From Atrichornis clamosus (Eukaryota; Chordata; Aves; Passeriformes; Menuridae), in assembly GCA_013400975.1 (NCBI GenBank), contig WBMZ01002697.1, forward strand, positions 248,001 to 312,000: a stretch of DNA of 64,000 nucleotides. Direction: 5' to 3'. Shown one piece after another: positions 1 to 14,884 of the stretch (its first letter is position 1; every line of letters starts with the position of its first letter). The position numbers were made by a program, and so were the translations under genes. Below the pieces are notes generated by a model, which was not told the origin of the DNA, made no database searches, and worked only from the letters and a program-made list of their open reading frames with translations.

Positions 1-1098
1 CCGCATTTAGTGTGTTCCCCCAGGGTATGGGCTGACAGGAGCATATATACAGGCCCCCACTGTTGACCAGAATGCTGCAGGTGGCAATTACAGCATTTTA
101 CACTGGTTTTCAGCCAAATCAATAAAATAATTTCCAGAACAGTTGTCAGAAGGTTCAAAATTACAGTTCTTCTATTCAAAAGTTACAACTCTGGACTTTC
201 AAAGGGAACTGTCTATGATAAAAGGTTTTATTTTCTCAAAGACACCTAAAGGCTTCTTAAAGTTAGTACTACCTCTGATTATCATGGTTCTACCTGTGTT
301 AACATTATCTCTCTTTAGCATGTCTTTTTTATATTAAGAAATATGGTTACAGTTTTAATTAGATTATTCAAAAGCTTGTTTTGCATGTTAGTCAACAGAC
401 TTTGAAGAAAATATTATGTAGCCACATGAATTTGAATATATCAAAATCCAGTACACTCACCTTGAAACTTAATCCTTTTAAGCCACAGAAGTTGTACATA
501 CATACACACAACATATAAAATGTTCCCCTAAATCAAAAATAACCATCTCCATTAAAACAGGTTAATACACAATCAACACCAAGTCCTACCCAGAGACCTC
601 ACAAAGAGAAAAGATTGTCTAAGAGCGTAATCCAGACTTTCACCATCTCCTACATGATTTTGTATTACCTGTTTTTTAAACATTAACCAATTAAGGCATT
701 GATTAAGAAATACGGTTTAATATTCAGTTATTGCTTGGGGAAATCTCAACTGCCCTTCAACACTGCTTGTATGTGGGTATTTCCCCCAGTCTAGATCATA
801 CCTAATCTTCCTAAGTCTTTTCCTCACAGAGGAGTTACATTTCAGCAGAGTATCTGAAAACCTACAAGAAATCTGAAGATCTAATCAGAACAGCAGGCAG
901 AGAAAATTTAGTTTGTATTTAACCAAGCTGATTTCAGATAATTGAATTGAATCTCAATCTTCAGAGGAGCTTCAGGTAATTGAGGTTTTTCTTTAAACTG
1001 AAGAAACCCTGGGAGACAACAGGAAAGATGCTTCTTCCCATGCTGTGTCAGGTTAGTCAGACACGCACGGGTGGTGTCAGGGGAATCAGGCCACGTAC
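1..1098 (-). other. FGFR2 intron 11, 3' part outside window
   Basis: Intronic sequence after exon 11. It is AT-rich with no exon, clear repeat or RNA gene that I can recognise. The short open frames here lack splice or coding support. Confidence 0.85.
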
Positions 1099-1250
1099 TT
1101 ATCTCTTGGGAACTCCCACTTTGGGTCTTCTGGCAGCTCATACTCCGAGACACCTGCCAGCATGGGGGCATCAGCAGTGGAGGAGAGGCGAGTGGTTATC
1201 CTCACCAGGGGGGTGTTGGAATTCATGGAGGAGCTCGAGTCGGCCGACAC
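1099..1250 (-). CDS. FGFR2: FGFR2 exon 11: juxtamembrane segment
   Basis: Encodes residues 432-481 plus two bases, from [20 protein letters not shown] to KWEFPRD, with the final Lys split across the next intron. This cytoplasmic stretch contributes to the FRS2-binding region (with exon 10) and leads into the kinase domain, whose first exon lies off the left edge. The acceptor is GCAACCGCAG after a T-rich tract; the donor is GTACGT at 1098-1093, phase 2. The only difference from human I can see is Ala for Thr at TADAPM. The Ser/Thr-rich part is otherwise unchanged, showing strong constraint. Confidence 0.97.
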
Positions 1251-1700
1251 CTGCGGTTGCAATGCAAGATGCAACAAGAGAAAAAAAAGGCGGAGATGTA
1301 ATCTTGGCCCAAAATCTGAAAACCACCCGTACCTGAGACCAAGCCAGCTCAGAACCATGGTATTAGGAAGTGCTTGAATCTACAGTCTTGGTTCTAGTGA
1401 ACTGTTCTCACATTTAGCCTCCCCTGGAAGCACAGTACTGACTCTAATTGCTGCCAAGGCTGTAAGTCTGTCCCACAGAACAAAAACCACATATGTTTTA
1501 AACACGTTCATTCAGAAGGTAGTTTTGTTTATCAAATTAAGGGTTTTTTTAATCAACTGACAGTGTTTACATCACTCAGATATTTAAGTGGGCAGCTTAT
1601 GCCACAGGCAGAGGTGACTGGTAAGCTCTCTCCTTCCACTCCTAGTTGTCCATGTCACAACTGTCTTTTCTCACATCAGCACACAGCCGGAGCGGTCCAT

Positions 1701-1975
1701 CTCCTGTTCCAAGGAACAAGCAACAGAACGAGAGCAAATGGCCTGCAGGGGAGGTTTGGACTGGATATTAGGAACAGCTTCTTCATTGGAGGGACTGTCA
1801 GACATTGGAACAGGCTGCCCTGGGCAGTGGTGGAGTCACCAAACCCAGAGGGATTTAGAAGATGTGCAGATGTGGCACTTGGGACATGGTTTAGTGGTGG
1901 CCTTGGCAGGGTTTACATATGGACTCAATGATCTTAAAGGTCTCTTCTAACCTATATTGTTCTATTATTCTCTAC
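1701..1975 (+). mobile_element. CR1 LINE 3' fragment
   Basis: Matches the avian CR1 3' end: AACGAGAGCAAATGG, GGGGAGGTTTGGACTGG, ATTGGAACAGGCTGCCC, GGACATGGTTTAGTGGTGG, then a degenerate terminal repeat of ATTCTATG type (TTGTTCTATTATTCT). It is 5'-truncated like most copies and antisense to FGFR2. Confidence 0.9.
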
Positions 1976-3699
1976 TTTACAAGCATTCAATATTGAAAGC
2001 ATCAAAAAGCTATCACAATACTTCAGTTTTCAATTAACTACATTTTTAACTAAAGACTCTACAGGAAATGTGGGGAAGAGCTCCTAAAAATAACTTGATG
2101 TCTGATGTTTTGAAAGTTCAGAGTGTGATTTCTCATCAGCCTCAGTGTTTTCCTTGGAGTATCAAAGGTACTTATTGATAAATGTTTTGAGAAAGGAGGC
2201 AGCTGCTCCATCCGTGTAACGAAATTGGTTTTGGTGTGAATCTTCCATAAGGCTCTTCTGCTGACTTCAGAGTTTCAAGTGAATACTAACACAAAATAAA
2301 GATGTTTGTATTGCCCGTTTTCCCCTCTCAAGTGTGAATCCTCCTTCTCTCTTCAGGCCACGATCACCTTGGCCAAGCCCAAATCCAGCAGCCAAGCTGG
2401 GATGAAGGTTGTTTCACAGTGCCAGCACTGGTACCCATCCTCACACCAGGCAGCAGGAGGTTCTCCTCCTGGACACAGCTGGAGCACCAGAGTACCTACA
2501 TCCTCATCACCTGGATGAAGATCAACTCTGACACCAGGTTTGCTTATGTAAAATATCACCAGGCCACAGTTTTGTTCCACAGGTCTTGGAACTAGATTAA
2601 AAAAGCATCTCTCTAAGACCAGAGATTAAGAGTGGAAAGAGGTTTCATATGGAAGAAAATGTCAAGGATTGCTATCAAAAATTAACCTTGATAACCAGAT
2701 TTGCAGCTGACAGGCCTTTGATATCAGACACAGCTCCTGCATGCAAGATGTGGTATCCATGGAATGAGAGAGTAAAACTGCACAAACAAGGCCACCATTC
2801 AAAAAAGCAAGGTGGACTGCGTCCCCCTCATTCATCCCGCCATCATGAATGTTAATATTTACTTTCAGCAAATATAAGTACCTGACACATTCCCTCAGGA
2901 AAATAAATCCAGTGACCACTCAGGATATAAACAGAAAAGTACTATTAAGGCAGACTGTGGAGCTGTAAATAAATCAGTGAGCAAATACTGCATGGAGTCG
3001 TGAGACAGAGATGCTCCCATGCCCAGCCTAAAGAGGGGAACTCACCTGCTGGACAAGCCAGCATGAGAACCAGGGCTGGAATCAAGACTTCTGCTTATTT
3101 TTCTTGCTCAGTTTCACTATTTCATTAGGGTTTAAAAATGATGCTTCATGAAATGAACCAGCTCAGCACAAAGAAATGTGCAAATCTCCAAGAGCAATGT
3201 GGCAGCTCCTCTGTCCTCAGCCCTACTTTCCTGAATTCCATTTTTCTGTTATTTCTCGTTTCCATTTTTTCATGTCTCACCACAAACCCATTAATACTCT
3301 ACCAAGATCTTTATTCAAGTCTTGCTTCTTGTTTCTTTATTAACATTGCCTTTACTTTCATGCCTGTCTTTGCAATTATAGCCATTGTTTTCAAGGGACA
3401 TCAGGAAGGCATGGAAGTGAAGCAAACAAATTTAGATGATATATCTTATGTATCCAAAATGTTCTGGGGTCTTTTTGGGGGTTTTTTCACAATTTTTCAT
3501 AATTGTATTAGACACTGTTTGGATCTCTCCAGAGCTTCATCTTTTCACTGGTTTTTACACTCAGCAGCCTTAGCATGGTTAAAGCCTATAAATATAAACG
3601 TGCAATAAATTGAAATACTCTGGTGATGCGTTTTAAACACACAGGTTAAACAGCAATAATGTATAGAAAAAAACAGGTGAAAGGCTCTGCCAGTTTCCC

Positions 3700-4110
3700 T
3701 TTTAACACTATTGCACATGTTTACTTAACAGAAGAACTGGACCATGGGCCAGAGATGCTGGAGGTAACCAAAGTGCATTAATGTGGACAGGAATGATGAG
3801 AAATCCAGAGGAACTGCTCCGTGTCTGGGAGAAGACAAATGGACTGTACTCCCAGGGAATATTCTCCTGATTGATTAACTGGAGCAGTACAAGGAGTTAC
3901 AGGAGCTCAAGGGCTATAAAAATCTGCTCCAGAAAAGATGAAGCCAACCCAGTCTGGCCTCTGGTTGGAGGAGATTTTCTGTTTCAGAATGGCCTTTCAC
4001 CTTTCCTGCAATAATAAAGAATTAACCTTTGATCTCATCCCTTAAGCATCTCTTTTTCACTGCCTTAGAGCACACTATAAAAGAGTGAGGAAAATCCTAC
4101 CTATTCCAAG
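3700..4110 (+). mobile_element. Probable ERV solo LTR, old
   Basis: A TATA-like CTATAAAAA (3914-3922), a poly(A) signal AATAAA (4013-4018) and the tail TTAACCTTTGATCTCATCCC followed by a CTCTTTTTC-type end match the layout of avian ERV LTRs I recall. The borders are unsure and no target duplication was found. Confidence 0.5.
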
Positions 4111-7100
4111 GCCAGCAGACATGGTCAACTTTAATCTACATTTAAGGAGCAGCATACAGAAAGCCTTCTTCCAGCTTGCCACGTGCAGCACTGCTCTGCA
4201 GCCCCTCACCACACAGGTTCACCTGGAGCAGGTGAACTAGAGATCCTGGAGTCCACTCAGTGTGGTGACACCTGATTTAAGTGATGGCACTACACTAGGG
4301 AGGCATTTTGAGTGCTTAATTGAAGAAAGGCAGGCAAAAGCCAGCTTGAATTGAGCAGAGCACTGAAAGGACTGTTATGGTACCAGAAAATATTCCTGTG
4401 TGCTTCCCTTCTGTTTTTAGCAGGCCAGAACTAAGAACAGTACCAGCCTCAGACAGATCTTTAGCTCCATATCTGCACTTGAGAGGGAGAAAAGCCCACT
4501 GCATCCAAACCTCACGCATCAATGCATGATTGTATCCCCATTTTAACCGCATCTTCTTCCTCTGGCCAACACGCTGTGTTTAATCAGCTCTCACTTAATG
4601 CTTTACAAGCATTTCTAAGCAGCGGAGCATTTAAAACAAACAAATCTTTGCTGGAATCTTTAAATGCCATGTGGCAAAATCAGCTGCAGAGCAGTGTGTA
4701 ATTGTCTGTAATTGATTACGAAGGGTGTTTTCCCCCGCTGATAATTCATACCATGTCCTGAAGCCTAGATCTGTCAGTTCTGGCACTCATGCCGGGACAT
4801 TTTAGCAGCCATGCAGAGATTTCCTATAATTGTCAGCCTTTTTGAAGGCTCTGCTATAAAAGTGAATTTGGAGTCATATGCATATATGCATATTATAATT
4901 AGTAAGTAATGCTATTAGCTGCTGGTAGAAACTGTCCATCTGAGTGACCAGGAAAATATAAGGTCAAATGCACTACACAAAAGTAATCCAAATGTTAAGT
5001 GCTGACATTTGAAACATATGCACCACCCCTCATGAAAAGCACTCCTTTGGAAATAAATACACAAAATAATAATCAGTGAGTACTACCAGGCAAGACAGTG
5101 GCTTCCATATACAGAAATCCAAGGATAGAGAAAAAATAAAATAACCAATAAAGGTAAATTCCAGTCAACAATAGCCTAGTGACAGTTGTGTATTGACCTT
5201 CATATTTCATAGTCTATTCCTTAAAATAAACGATAGTTTTACAGCTCAACACTCTGTGAAATACTACATTACTTTCCTTTTCCCTGGTCACTTTTCTTTT
5301 TTTCAGGTTCCAGCTGTTATCATAATGTTGAATCATTGAACTATCATTCTAAACTATTTTGCTGGGTGAGCTCAAGTCTCACTTTAAACCAATCAGTCTT
5401 TGCTCATCACAAATATGCTCATTATATTTTTATGAAGGATTAGACTCAACAACAACAGACATAAATTAATGGGAATGTATTTAAAATGCTAAGCAGATAA
5501 AGAACTTTGCTCCCTATTTAAGACACATATACAGCCCGACTTGAGGGGGTCCAAATCTGACGGAGTGACAGCTCCAAAGAAATGCTCTCATGATGACAAA
5601 CACTTGTACTTTGCTTGGACTGGGCAAGTCACCAGAGATGAGACTTTTTGTCTGTTTCAATTATAATTTATTTGTTAAAAGAAAAGTAAGATCTACAAAA
5701 TAGATGTATATCCTACTGAAGGCTACTCTTTACCTTTTGGTTCAGTGGCCCTGTCACTTGAATCCTGGACTGCAAATCAGCTTGTGAGGTTCAATCCTAC
5801 AACAGCTTCTTCCCCTCCCTCTCAAACTGGTACCTCCATGCAGGCCATGGCCGACACTTTAAATGTTTTTATGAAAAGAGGAGCTGCTTGCTGGAATTCC
5901 CTGGAAAAACCTGAAAACTGAGCACCAGATCCTGGTGAGGGCTGAGGACTGTAGAGGGAGGGAACTGATAATTCCTGACTTCATCATGACCCTTCCTGTG
6001 AATGTGAAGAGAACCGCATTTTGGCAGGGAGAAAACGCCTGCATGCAGGGAATGATAAAATCCTGTAGTGGCTCAGACTAAATAGTGCAGGAGAATCCAA
6101 ACCAAACCATATGTTACTCAGCAAGACTCTTCTCCTGGTTAGACAAGATGGCAGCAGAGCCGTGCAAATGACTCTCTGTGAACCAGGATTATTTTCAAGC
6201 CCAGATCCTCAGGGACCCTGACCCAGCAGCAGAGAGCTCTGAAAACAGTATCGAGAATTTCCCAATCTATGGCCTCATTTCTCTGGAATTCCAACAAACC
6301 CCATCACCCAGCCCCGGGTCTCTGCCCCATTCTCACAGTGTACCTGCCAAGAGCATCTTCCCTGCTTGCTCTCCCCCATCCTCCCAACTCAGCCCTTTCT
6401 CTGTCCCTCCCACACAAGGCACAAAGGAAGAACCTTCTGTGATCAACAGATAAAAAAAAGGTTTAGTGGCAAAGCCCCACCAACTTTAAATACAAACCTC
6501 TGAAATACAAATAAACCGTAGCAAAGTAAGATTGGTGACACCATAAAACAAGAGTTGAACAATCCAGAAACACACACCCATTAAATAAAACATCTGGATT
6601 ATTTTTCAATTCTTCATTTGTGACAACAGTTCTGAAATCCAAAACCAGCTTTAAAAGATGCAGCAACCAAAGAACTGCAGCAGCCTCAGGACCAAGGAGA
6701 TGCTCACTGATAAATTAAGGAATCTTCACTGATGATGAGCAAGTCTTAAGGGGCTGCTGGTCTCATCCTGCCTCTGCTAGCTGACCAGAGAAATCACCAA
6801 ACCAGAAATACAGATTTCTTGTAATGCTCACAGTGGTTACATTTCCCTCCACGCAGACACAAAAGCAGAGAGCCCTTCAATGAGAAATTCCTGCTAACAG
6901 AACAGTACTAGGAACAATTGAGCGCAGTGGGATTTTTGCTTAGGGGTTGAAATAGCATTTGCACTTTCAAATAGAAACTGTTTTCCAACGAGAATTATTC
7001 CTTACTTTTAAAAGCAAAATGACATTTTGGCCCAGAAAATGTAAAAAACCAAAATAATTTATAAAACCCAACGCGACAAACATGTTGTAAGACTTTTTTT

Positions 7101-8888
7101 TCCCTCTGTGAAAACAATAGCTTTGGAGAAGGTCCATATTGCATCATTTAATGATAAATAGCTAAGCTGAGGGCAGTGGTTGGCACTGCTGTCACACGCA
7201 ATGAAATAACACTCTTCTCCCTGAGGAACCATTTCCAGCTGACACAACTGAGCTCACACCAAACCCTAGGTATCTTTCATGCCATCAACTTATCTCTGAG
7301 TCATTATGAGGCTTTTCTATTCAGGCAGAAATCTAATAAATGTCTTCTATCTAAGCAGTTTGATATGTATCTCTCTCTGGCTAAGTATACAACATCTGAA
7401 AAGCCTTCTTTGTCCAGAAAGCTACACAGATTTCTAGCCAGAGGGATGTGGGAATTGAGTTGAGGGCTTCTCACCACTCTTTCTGTCACACCCAGAGTGA
7501 AAAGTCCCTCTTTGTCCCAGTGATATTCAAGCAAATGAGTAAAATCATAAAATTACCAAAAAATCAACCAAAAGTGGCAAAGAAAGTCAGGAAAAATAAG
7601 AATTAACATTTTTGCTCATAAGACAAACCAAATATTCTTCAGATTGAACAAAGTTCAAGTCCCCTACCACAAAATTCTGCAAAATAATGCCTTTAGAGGA
7701 AGATGGCTAAAGCATTACTACTCCCTGGTATTTTTTACCAAGGAAATTCAGAAACCATGAAACAAGGGTTCAGAAAAAAGTAATGCTGTTCAAAATCTCC
7801 CACTCAGTGTGCCCACGCATTTAATTTCAAACACTTACCCACACCGAAGGACAATTTTTAAGGTACACGTATTACTCTGACAATATTCTGGACAGACTGT
7901 AAAAACAATCTGCAGAAATCCTGCACCACTCACTCACGGTCCAGACAGACCCAAACTGAACCCTCTTATCCCAGTCCCCTCCAGATGGTCCCTATTTTGG
8001 ACGCTGAGGTGAACCACAGCCTCAGGTGCAGGGCTGAAACCTGGGGGTGCAGTCTATCCTCAAGACCTACTGCTAGAAAATCAAAACCTTTTTAAACTCC
8101 AGCTTCTAAAAAACCCAAGTCCTTCAGGAGAGGACAGTATGTGGGAATGGGGGCTGCTTTGGCAAGGGATGGCCTGTGATAAAGCCCAAGTCCTGTTACT
8201 CATTCAGCTGGTTTGTTGCTCGTGGCACTGCCCTCTCCTGAAATGCTCACTGCCAGCCACACACAATTGTAAAACGTATTTCAAGCAACGCTGTTGTGTG
8301 CATTTTAAATCTGGCATTTGCTTTTGGTCCTTGCTCAAAAGCATCACCATCTTAATCAAACTGTCCAAGATCTGATAAAGTATCTCCCCTAGATTTACTG
8401 TATTACAGTCTTTTTTCTGTTCTGGGGTGTTCTTGGATGCCTGGCTATGAAACTCCCTCCTCTCGGTCCTCAAAACTCTTGCTGAAAAATACCTCGCTGT
8501 ATCTGGCACCTGGTTACCACAATAATAATCAGCTTAGAAACATTATAAATACACAATTAAAAGGATTCTGTTCCAGAGACCGTTAAGTGAGTAAAATTTT
8601 TTCCACTGACTCCAACAAGCTGCAGGATCAGGCCCCAAAATACCTTAAACACAATTTTTTCCACACACAGACTGCTCACACAGAACCTATTTCACTTTGT
8701 ACATCTCTCCCCTAACAGCCCTGCCCTGATTTCCTTGCCCGTGTCAGGATGCACTTCCTCCCCACGCCAGCTCCAATCCCACCCCTGCCGCTATTTGGGT
8801 TATTGACTCCCCTTTCCAGAGCTCTCAGCAGAAGGATGTGCTGGCTCAGTCGTTTGGTAAAAAGGTTTTTTTAACTCTTTATCTACTT

Positions 8889-8899
8889 TCTGTTACCTG
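8889..8899 (-). promoter_or_regulatory. Tandem GT/GA 5' splice site controlling the VT insert
   Basis: Minus-strand order is CAG, GTAACA, GAAAGT. Splicing at the GT (8896-8895) omits Val-Thr; splicing at the GA (8890-8889) includes it. Human FGFR genes are known to use exactly this GA donor. The next exon starts directly with VSAD, so VT can come only from this site. Confidence 0.85.
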
Positions 8900-9093
8900 T
8901 CTGCGCAGAGGGATTCTCTTGGTCAGCTTGTGCACAGCGGGCTGGCTGCTGAAATCCGGCTTCTTGGTGGTGTTCTTCATGCGGCACAGGATCACTGTCA
9001 GCACCATGCAGACAATTAGGAACACCCCTATGCAGTAAATGGCTATTTCCAGGTAGTCTGGAGAGGTCGGATATTCCTTTTCTTTCTCAGGAG
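8891..9093 (-). CDS. FGFR2: FGFR2 exon 10: transmembrane helix with alternative Val-Thr end
   Basis: Encodes residues 364-431: a short extracellular stem ([13 protein letters not shown]), the single transmembrane helix at about 377-400 (hydrophobic from YLEIAIYC to VILC), then the start of the cytoplasmic juxtamembrane region with [12 protein letters not shown]. The acceptor is CTTCCAATCCAG. The 3' end has two donors six bases apart: GT after CAG (exon ends at 8897, VT-minus) and the non-canonical GA after GTAACA (exon ends at 8891, VT-plus). In FGFR1 the VT residues are needed for docking of the adaptor FRS2. Phase 1 at the start makes Ala364 from either alternative Ig3 exon. Confidence 0.96.
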
Positions 9094-11397
<2,304 letters not shown>

Positions 11398-11436
11398 CTA
11401 AAAAAAAAACAAGAGGGAAGCAAGAGAAAAAGCTAG
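11398..11436 (-). promoter_or_regulatory. Strong IIIc polypyrimidine tract with UCUU motifs
   Basis: Before IIIc the transcript reads CTTTTTCTCTTGC, TTCCCTCTTG, then ten T's and AG. The UCUU motifs are PTB-type sites. This contrasts with the weak tract before IIIb. Confidence 0.7.
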
Positions 11437-11547
11437 ACATTGAGAGAATTTTTGTGGATAGGGAGATGGAGCCACGGGGCTTTGCACTTTGTAAAGGCAG
11501 AGGTGGAGAGATGCAAAGCTCCTTCCCCATCCACAATCCCTCGTCCA

Positions 11548-11625
11548 AAAGGCGTTTACCAACAGGTCCCAGCTCACCTCAGAAAGTAATCAACACCCTT
11601 CACCAGACCTAAACTCACCACCTAA
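11548..11625 (-). promoter_or_regulatory. UGG/GGU-rich cluster (candidate ESRP element, ISE/ISS-3-like)
   Basis: The transcript strand reads GGTGGTGAG, TCTGGTGAAGGGTGTTG, GAGGTGAGCTGGG and TGTTGGTA in succession. ESRP1/2 bind UGG/GGU-rich RNA in the mammalian ISE/ISS-3 element to favour IIIb. Position and composition fit; homology was not tested. Confidence 0.45.
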
Positions 11626-11626
11626 A

Positions 11627-11636
11627 CATGCATGCA
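11627..11636 (-). promoter_or_regulatory. Overlapping double UGCAUG upstream of exon IIIc
   Basis: Minus-strand TGCATGCATG contains two overlapping RBFOX sites, 230 bases upstream of IIIc. In mammals UGCAUG elements in this intron promote IIIb and repress IIIc. Confidence 0.6.
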
Positions 11637-12944
11637 ATCAAAAGACATGGAAAAATTAACCCACAATGCTTTTTTTCTTTTCCTTCTTCTTCTTCCCTCT
11701 TTAATAAGAGAAAGTTGAAAGAAAAACAAAGAGAAAACAAAGTAGGACAGAACGTGGGAACCTTCACATGTAGATACCTGTTTCTGATGAAGGATTTTGT
11801 ATAAAAACATACTCTAGAGGGATAAAAAAAAGGTGTGAATTCTGCTCCAAAAGACACAACTTAGCAGTTGTCTTAAGCAGTGTGTGATCCTTACATCATC
11901 CACTGCACTACACTTTTAGTAGTAACTACTATTGTATGTTGTGCACTGTTGCCAAATCTCATTTTAATCTCAAGTCTGGAAATATTTGGTGGTTCACTTA
12001 GAAGCACAGTGGAAAGTATCTCAACTCTTGTTCAGTTGTGGCTCTAACACGTGGGAGAAAAAACGACTCCTAAGGCTTGAGAACGAGGAGATGAAAAGAA
12101 AAGATATTTTTCTAAATCTTAAAGAGTGGGGGGGAAAAAAATCTGCAATTTTTGGGGGTTTTTTTCTGGTCATCTTGTCGACTTGCTGTATCTCTCTCTT
12201 GACAAGACATTGTGCACCAAACCAAGTATCAGTGATGATCCAAACTCATACATATGGAGTAAATCCTAGGCCTGGAACTTCCCAGCTGTCCCAAGATGTG
12301 CATATCAGGGCATCAGCATCAAGGCCTCTATGACAGAGATTTAGAGAAATTAATGTTTGCTGCTTTTTGTCTCTGTTCCATTCAAAATTGTTGCTTTGAA
12401 ATACATGATGAGGGAATAAATACCTTTTTGCCAGACCATTTTGAAGTAAATTTAGTCATGGGCTGTAGTCATACAGTTGCCAGTCTTTACTGTTACTGCT
12501 GAGTAACAACCAGTTAGTAAAGGGTGAGTAACACCTGGAAAACCCTCCCACCTGCACAGCCACAGGTGAGGTGACTAAACTGACCTGGCTTGTGCTTCAG
12601 TGGGTACTTATGTGAACTCTTCATAAATAAACACACCTATGTATATATATAAATATACCCTATTAGGTTGTAATTACATTATTCAACGAGTACCCTCTAT
12701 GTGAACCGCAAAGTATGCAGAATTAACAACAAAACTGGACATAAAAACACAGACACAAAGACAACCAAAGAGAGAATAAAGATCAGCATCAGTGCTTATG
12801 GAACACAGAGAATATTGTGGGAATTTTTCCATGGCTGCTGGTGTAATACCAGTTGCATCACCGAAGGAGGATTACACAAATACCACAAGGCCAGAGAGTA
12901 TCCTACAAGCTGCCTGCAGTCTCCCAAAGCACCATTTTTTCCAG

Positions 12945-12967
12945 CTTGCTTTAAAAAACATTGTTAC
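12945..12967 (-). promoter_or_regulatory. Weak IIIb donor followed by U-run (IAS1-like, TIA1-type)
   Basis: The IIIb donor reads GTAACA, then ATG and six T's. In mammals a U-rich element at this position (IAS1) recruits TIA1 to rescue the weak IIIb donor. The arrangement here is the same. Confidence 0.65.
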
Positions 12968-13115
12968 CTTGTACGCTTGGCAGAACTGAGAGCCAGGCAG
13001 ACTGGTTGGCCTCCCCTATATAATTGGAGACCTTACAAATATATTCTCCAGCGTCCGCCTCTGTCACATTGTACAGTGTCAGCACTTCAGCATTGGAACT
13101 ATTTATCCCCGAGTG
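12968..13115 (-). CDS. FGFR2: FGFR2 exon 8 (IIIb): epithelial alternative half of Ig3
   Basis: Encodes 49 residues plus one base, starting [12 protein letters not shown]. It supplies the second half of Ig3 in the epithelial isoform, which by family knowledge binds FGF7 and FGF10. C342 (YICKVSN) closes the Ig3 disulfide; sites N320 (NSS), N331 (NVT) and N352 (NQS) are glycosylation sequons. Length 148 equals mammals. The tail reads LSVLPSVQ, where human has LTVLPKQQ. The acceptor TCTATTCTAG has a weak pyrimidine tract and the donor GTAACA is weak, followed by a U-run, as expected for a regulated exon. A UAGGG silencer-like core is at 13014-13018. It is mutually exclusive with IIIc. Confidence 0.97.
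13014..13018 (-). promoter_or_regulatory. UAGGG silencer-like core inside exon IIIb
   Basis: TAGGG spans the Ile-Gly codons of NYIGEAN. Human IIIb has a known hnRNP A1-bound silencer with the same core (UAGGGCAGGC). The bird has GAG where human has CAG, yet the core is kept. Confidence 0.6.
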
Positions 13116-14343
<1,228 letters not shown>

Positions 14344-14884
14344 TCAAAGGAGATGACTCGAGCACTACACTTGTAATTTAAAGAATAGCCATTCAGGGGG
14401 AGGGGAGAAACTGTGCTTAAAAACTTTACCCATTTTCCATTGTTTAACTCAGTAGCAATTAAGCAAAATATCTCCCTTTTTTTTTTTAATGCTACTGTTA
14501 TAAGTACCACTGAGTTCTAAAACATCTTGATTCGACTACGCCTCCACAAATTAAGAAGAAACATCACTGATTAATTTTAAAACCTGATTAACACGTTAAA
14601 ATAAACCAAAGGAAAATTCTCAAAACCAGCAGCAGAAAGCCTCAGCACTGAATCTCCTTGTGCAGGATGCACAAACCAGGCAGCTCAACTTCCCAAAATG
14701 CTCTATCAGTCCCACCACCACCATTGCTTTACCCAGACACAGCAGCAGAAACATTAGTTCATTTTCATTCTCACCAAGACAGGGAAAAACAGAGCTCTCC
14801 AGAAAATTGCAGTGTATTTCATGTGAGCCAATACGGTTTCTAATCTATGTACTTGTATAAGCATTTATCAAATATTTTTAGTCA

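Larger units (their letters stand above)
1251..8888 (-). other. FGFR2 intron 10
   Basis: About 7.6 kb between the transmembrane and juxtamembrane exons. It holds a CR1 fragment (1701-1975), a probable solo LTR (about 3700-4110) and an AT-rich segment with homeodomain- and octamer-like sites (4560-4925). The rest is unremarkable intron. Confidence 0.9.
11398..12967 (-). other. FGFR2 intron 8, between IIIb and IIIc
   Basis: A 1570-base intron that in mammals carries most control elements for the IIIb/IIIc choice. Here it has a U-run just after the IIIb donor, a UGG/GGU-rich cluster next to a double UGCAUG, and the strong IIIc pyrimidine tract. These are listed separately. A TA-rich stretch lies near 12630-12660. 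Confidence 0.9.

Noticed and set aside
1563..1931. 122-residue plus-strand frame
   Set aside because: It runs through a CR1 3' fragment, which is largely noncoding; the frame is accidental.
3138..3608. 156-residue plus-strand frame with hydrophobic stretches
   Set aside because: The hydrophobicity comes from T-rich DNA, with no family resemblance or splice context.
5786..5800. Possible tRNA B-box (GGTTCAATCC)
   Set aside because: No matching A box, acceptor stem or cloverleaf could be built around it.
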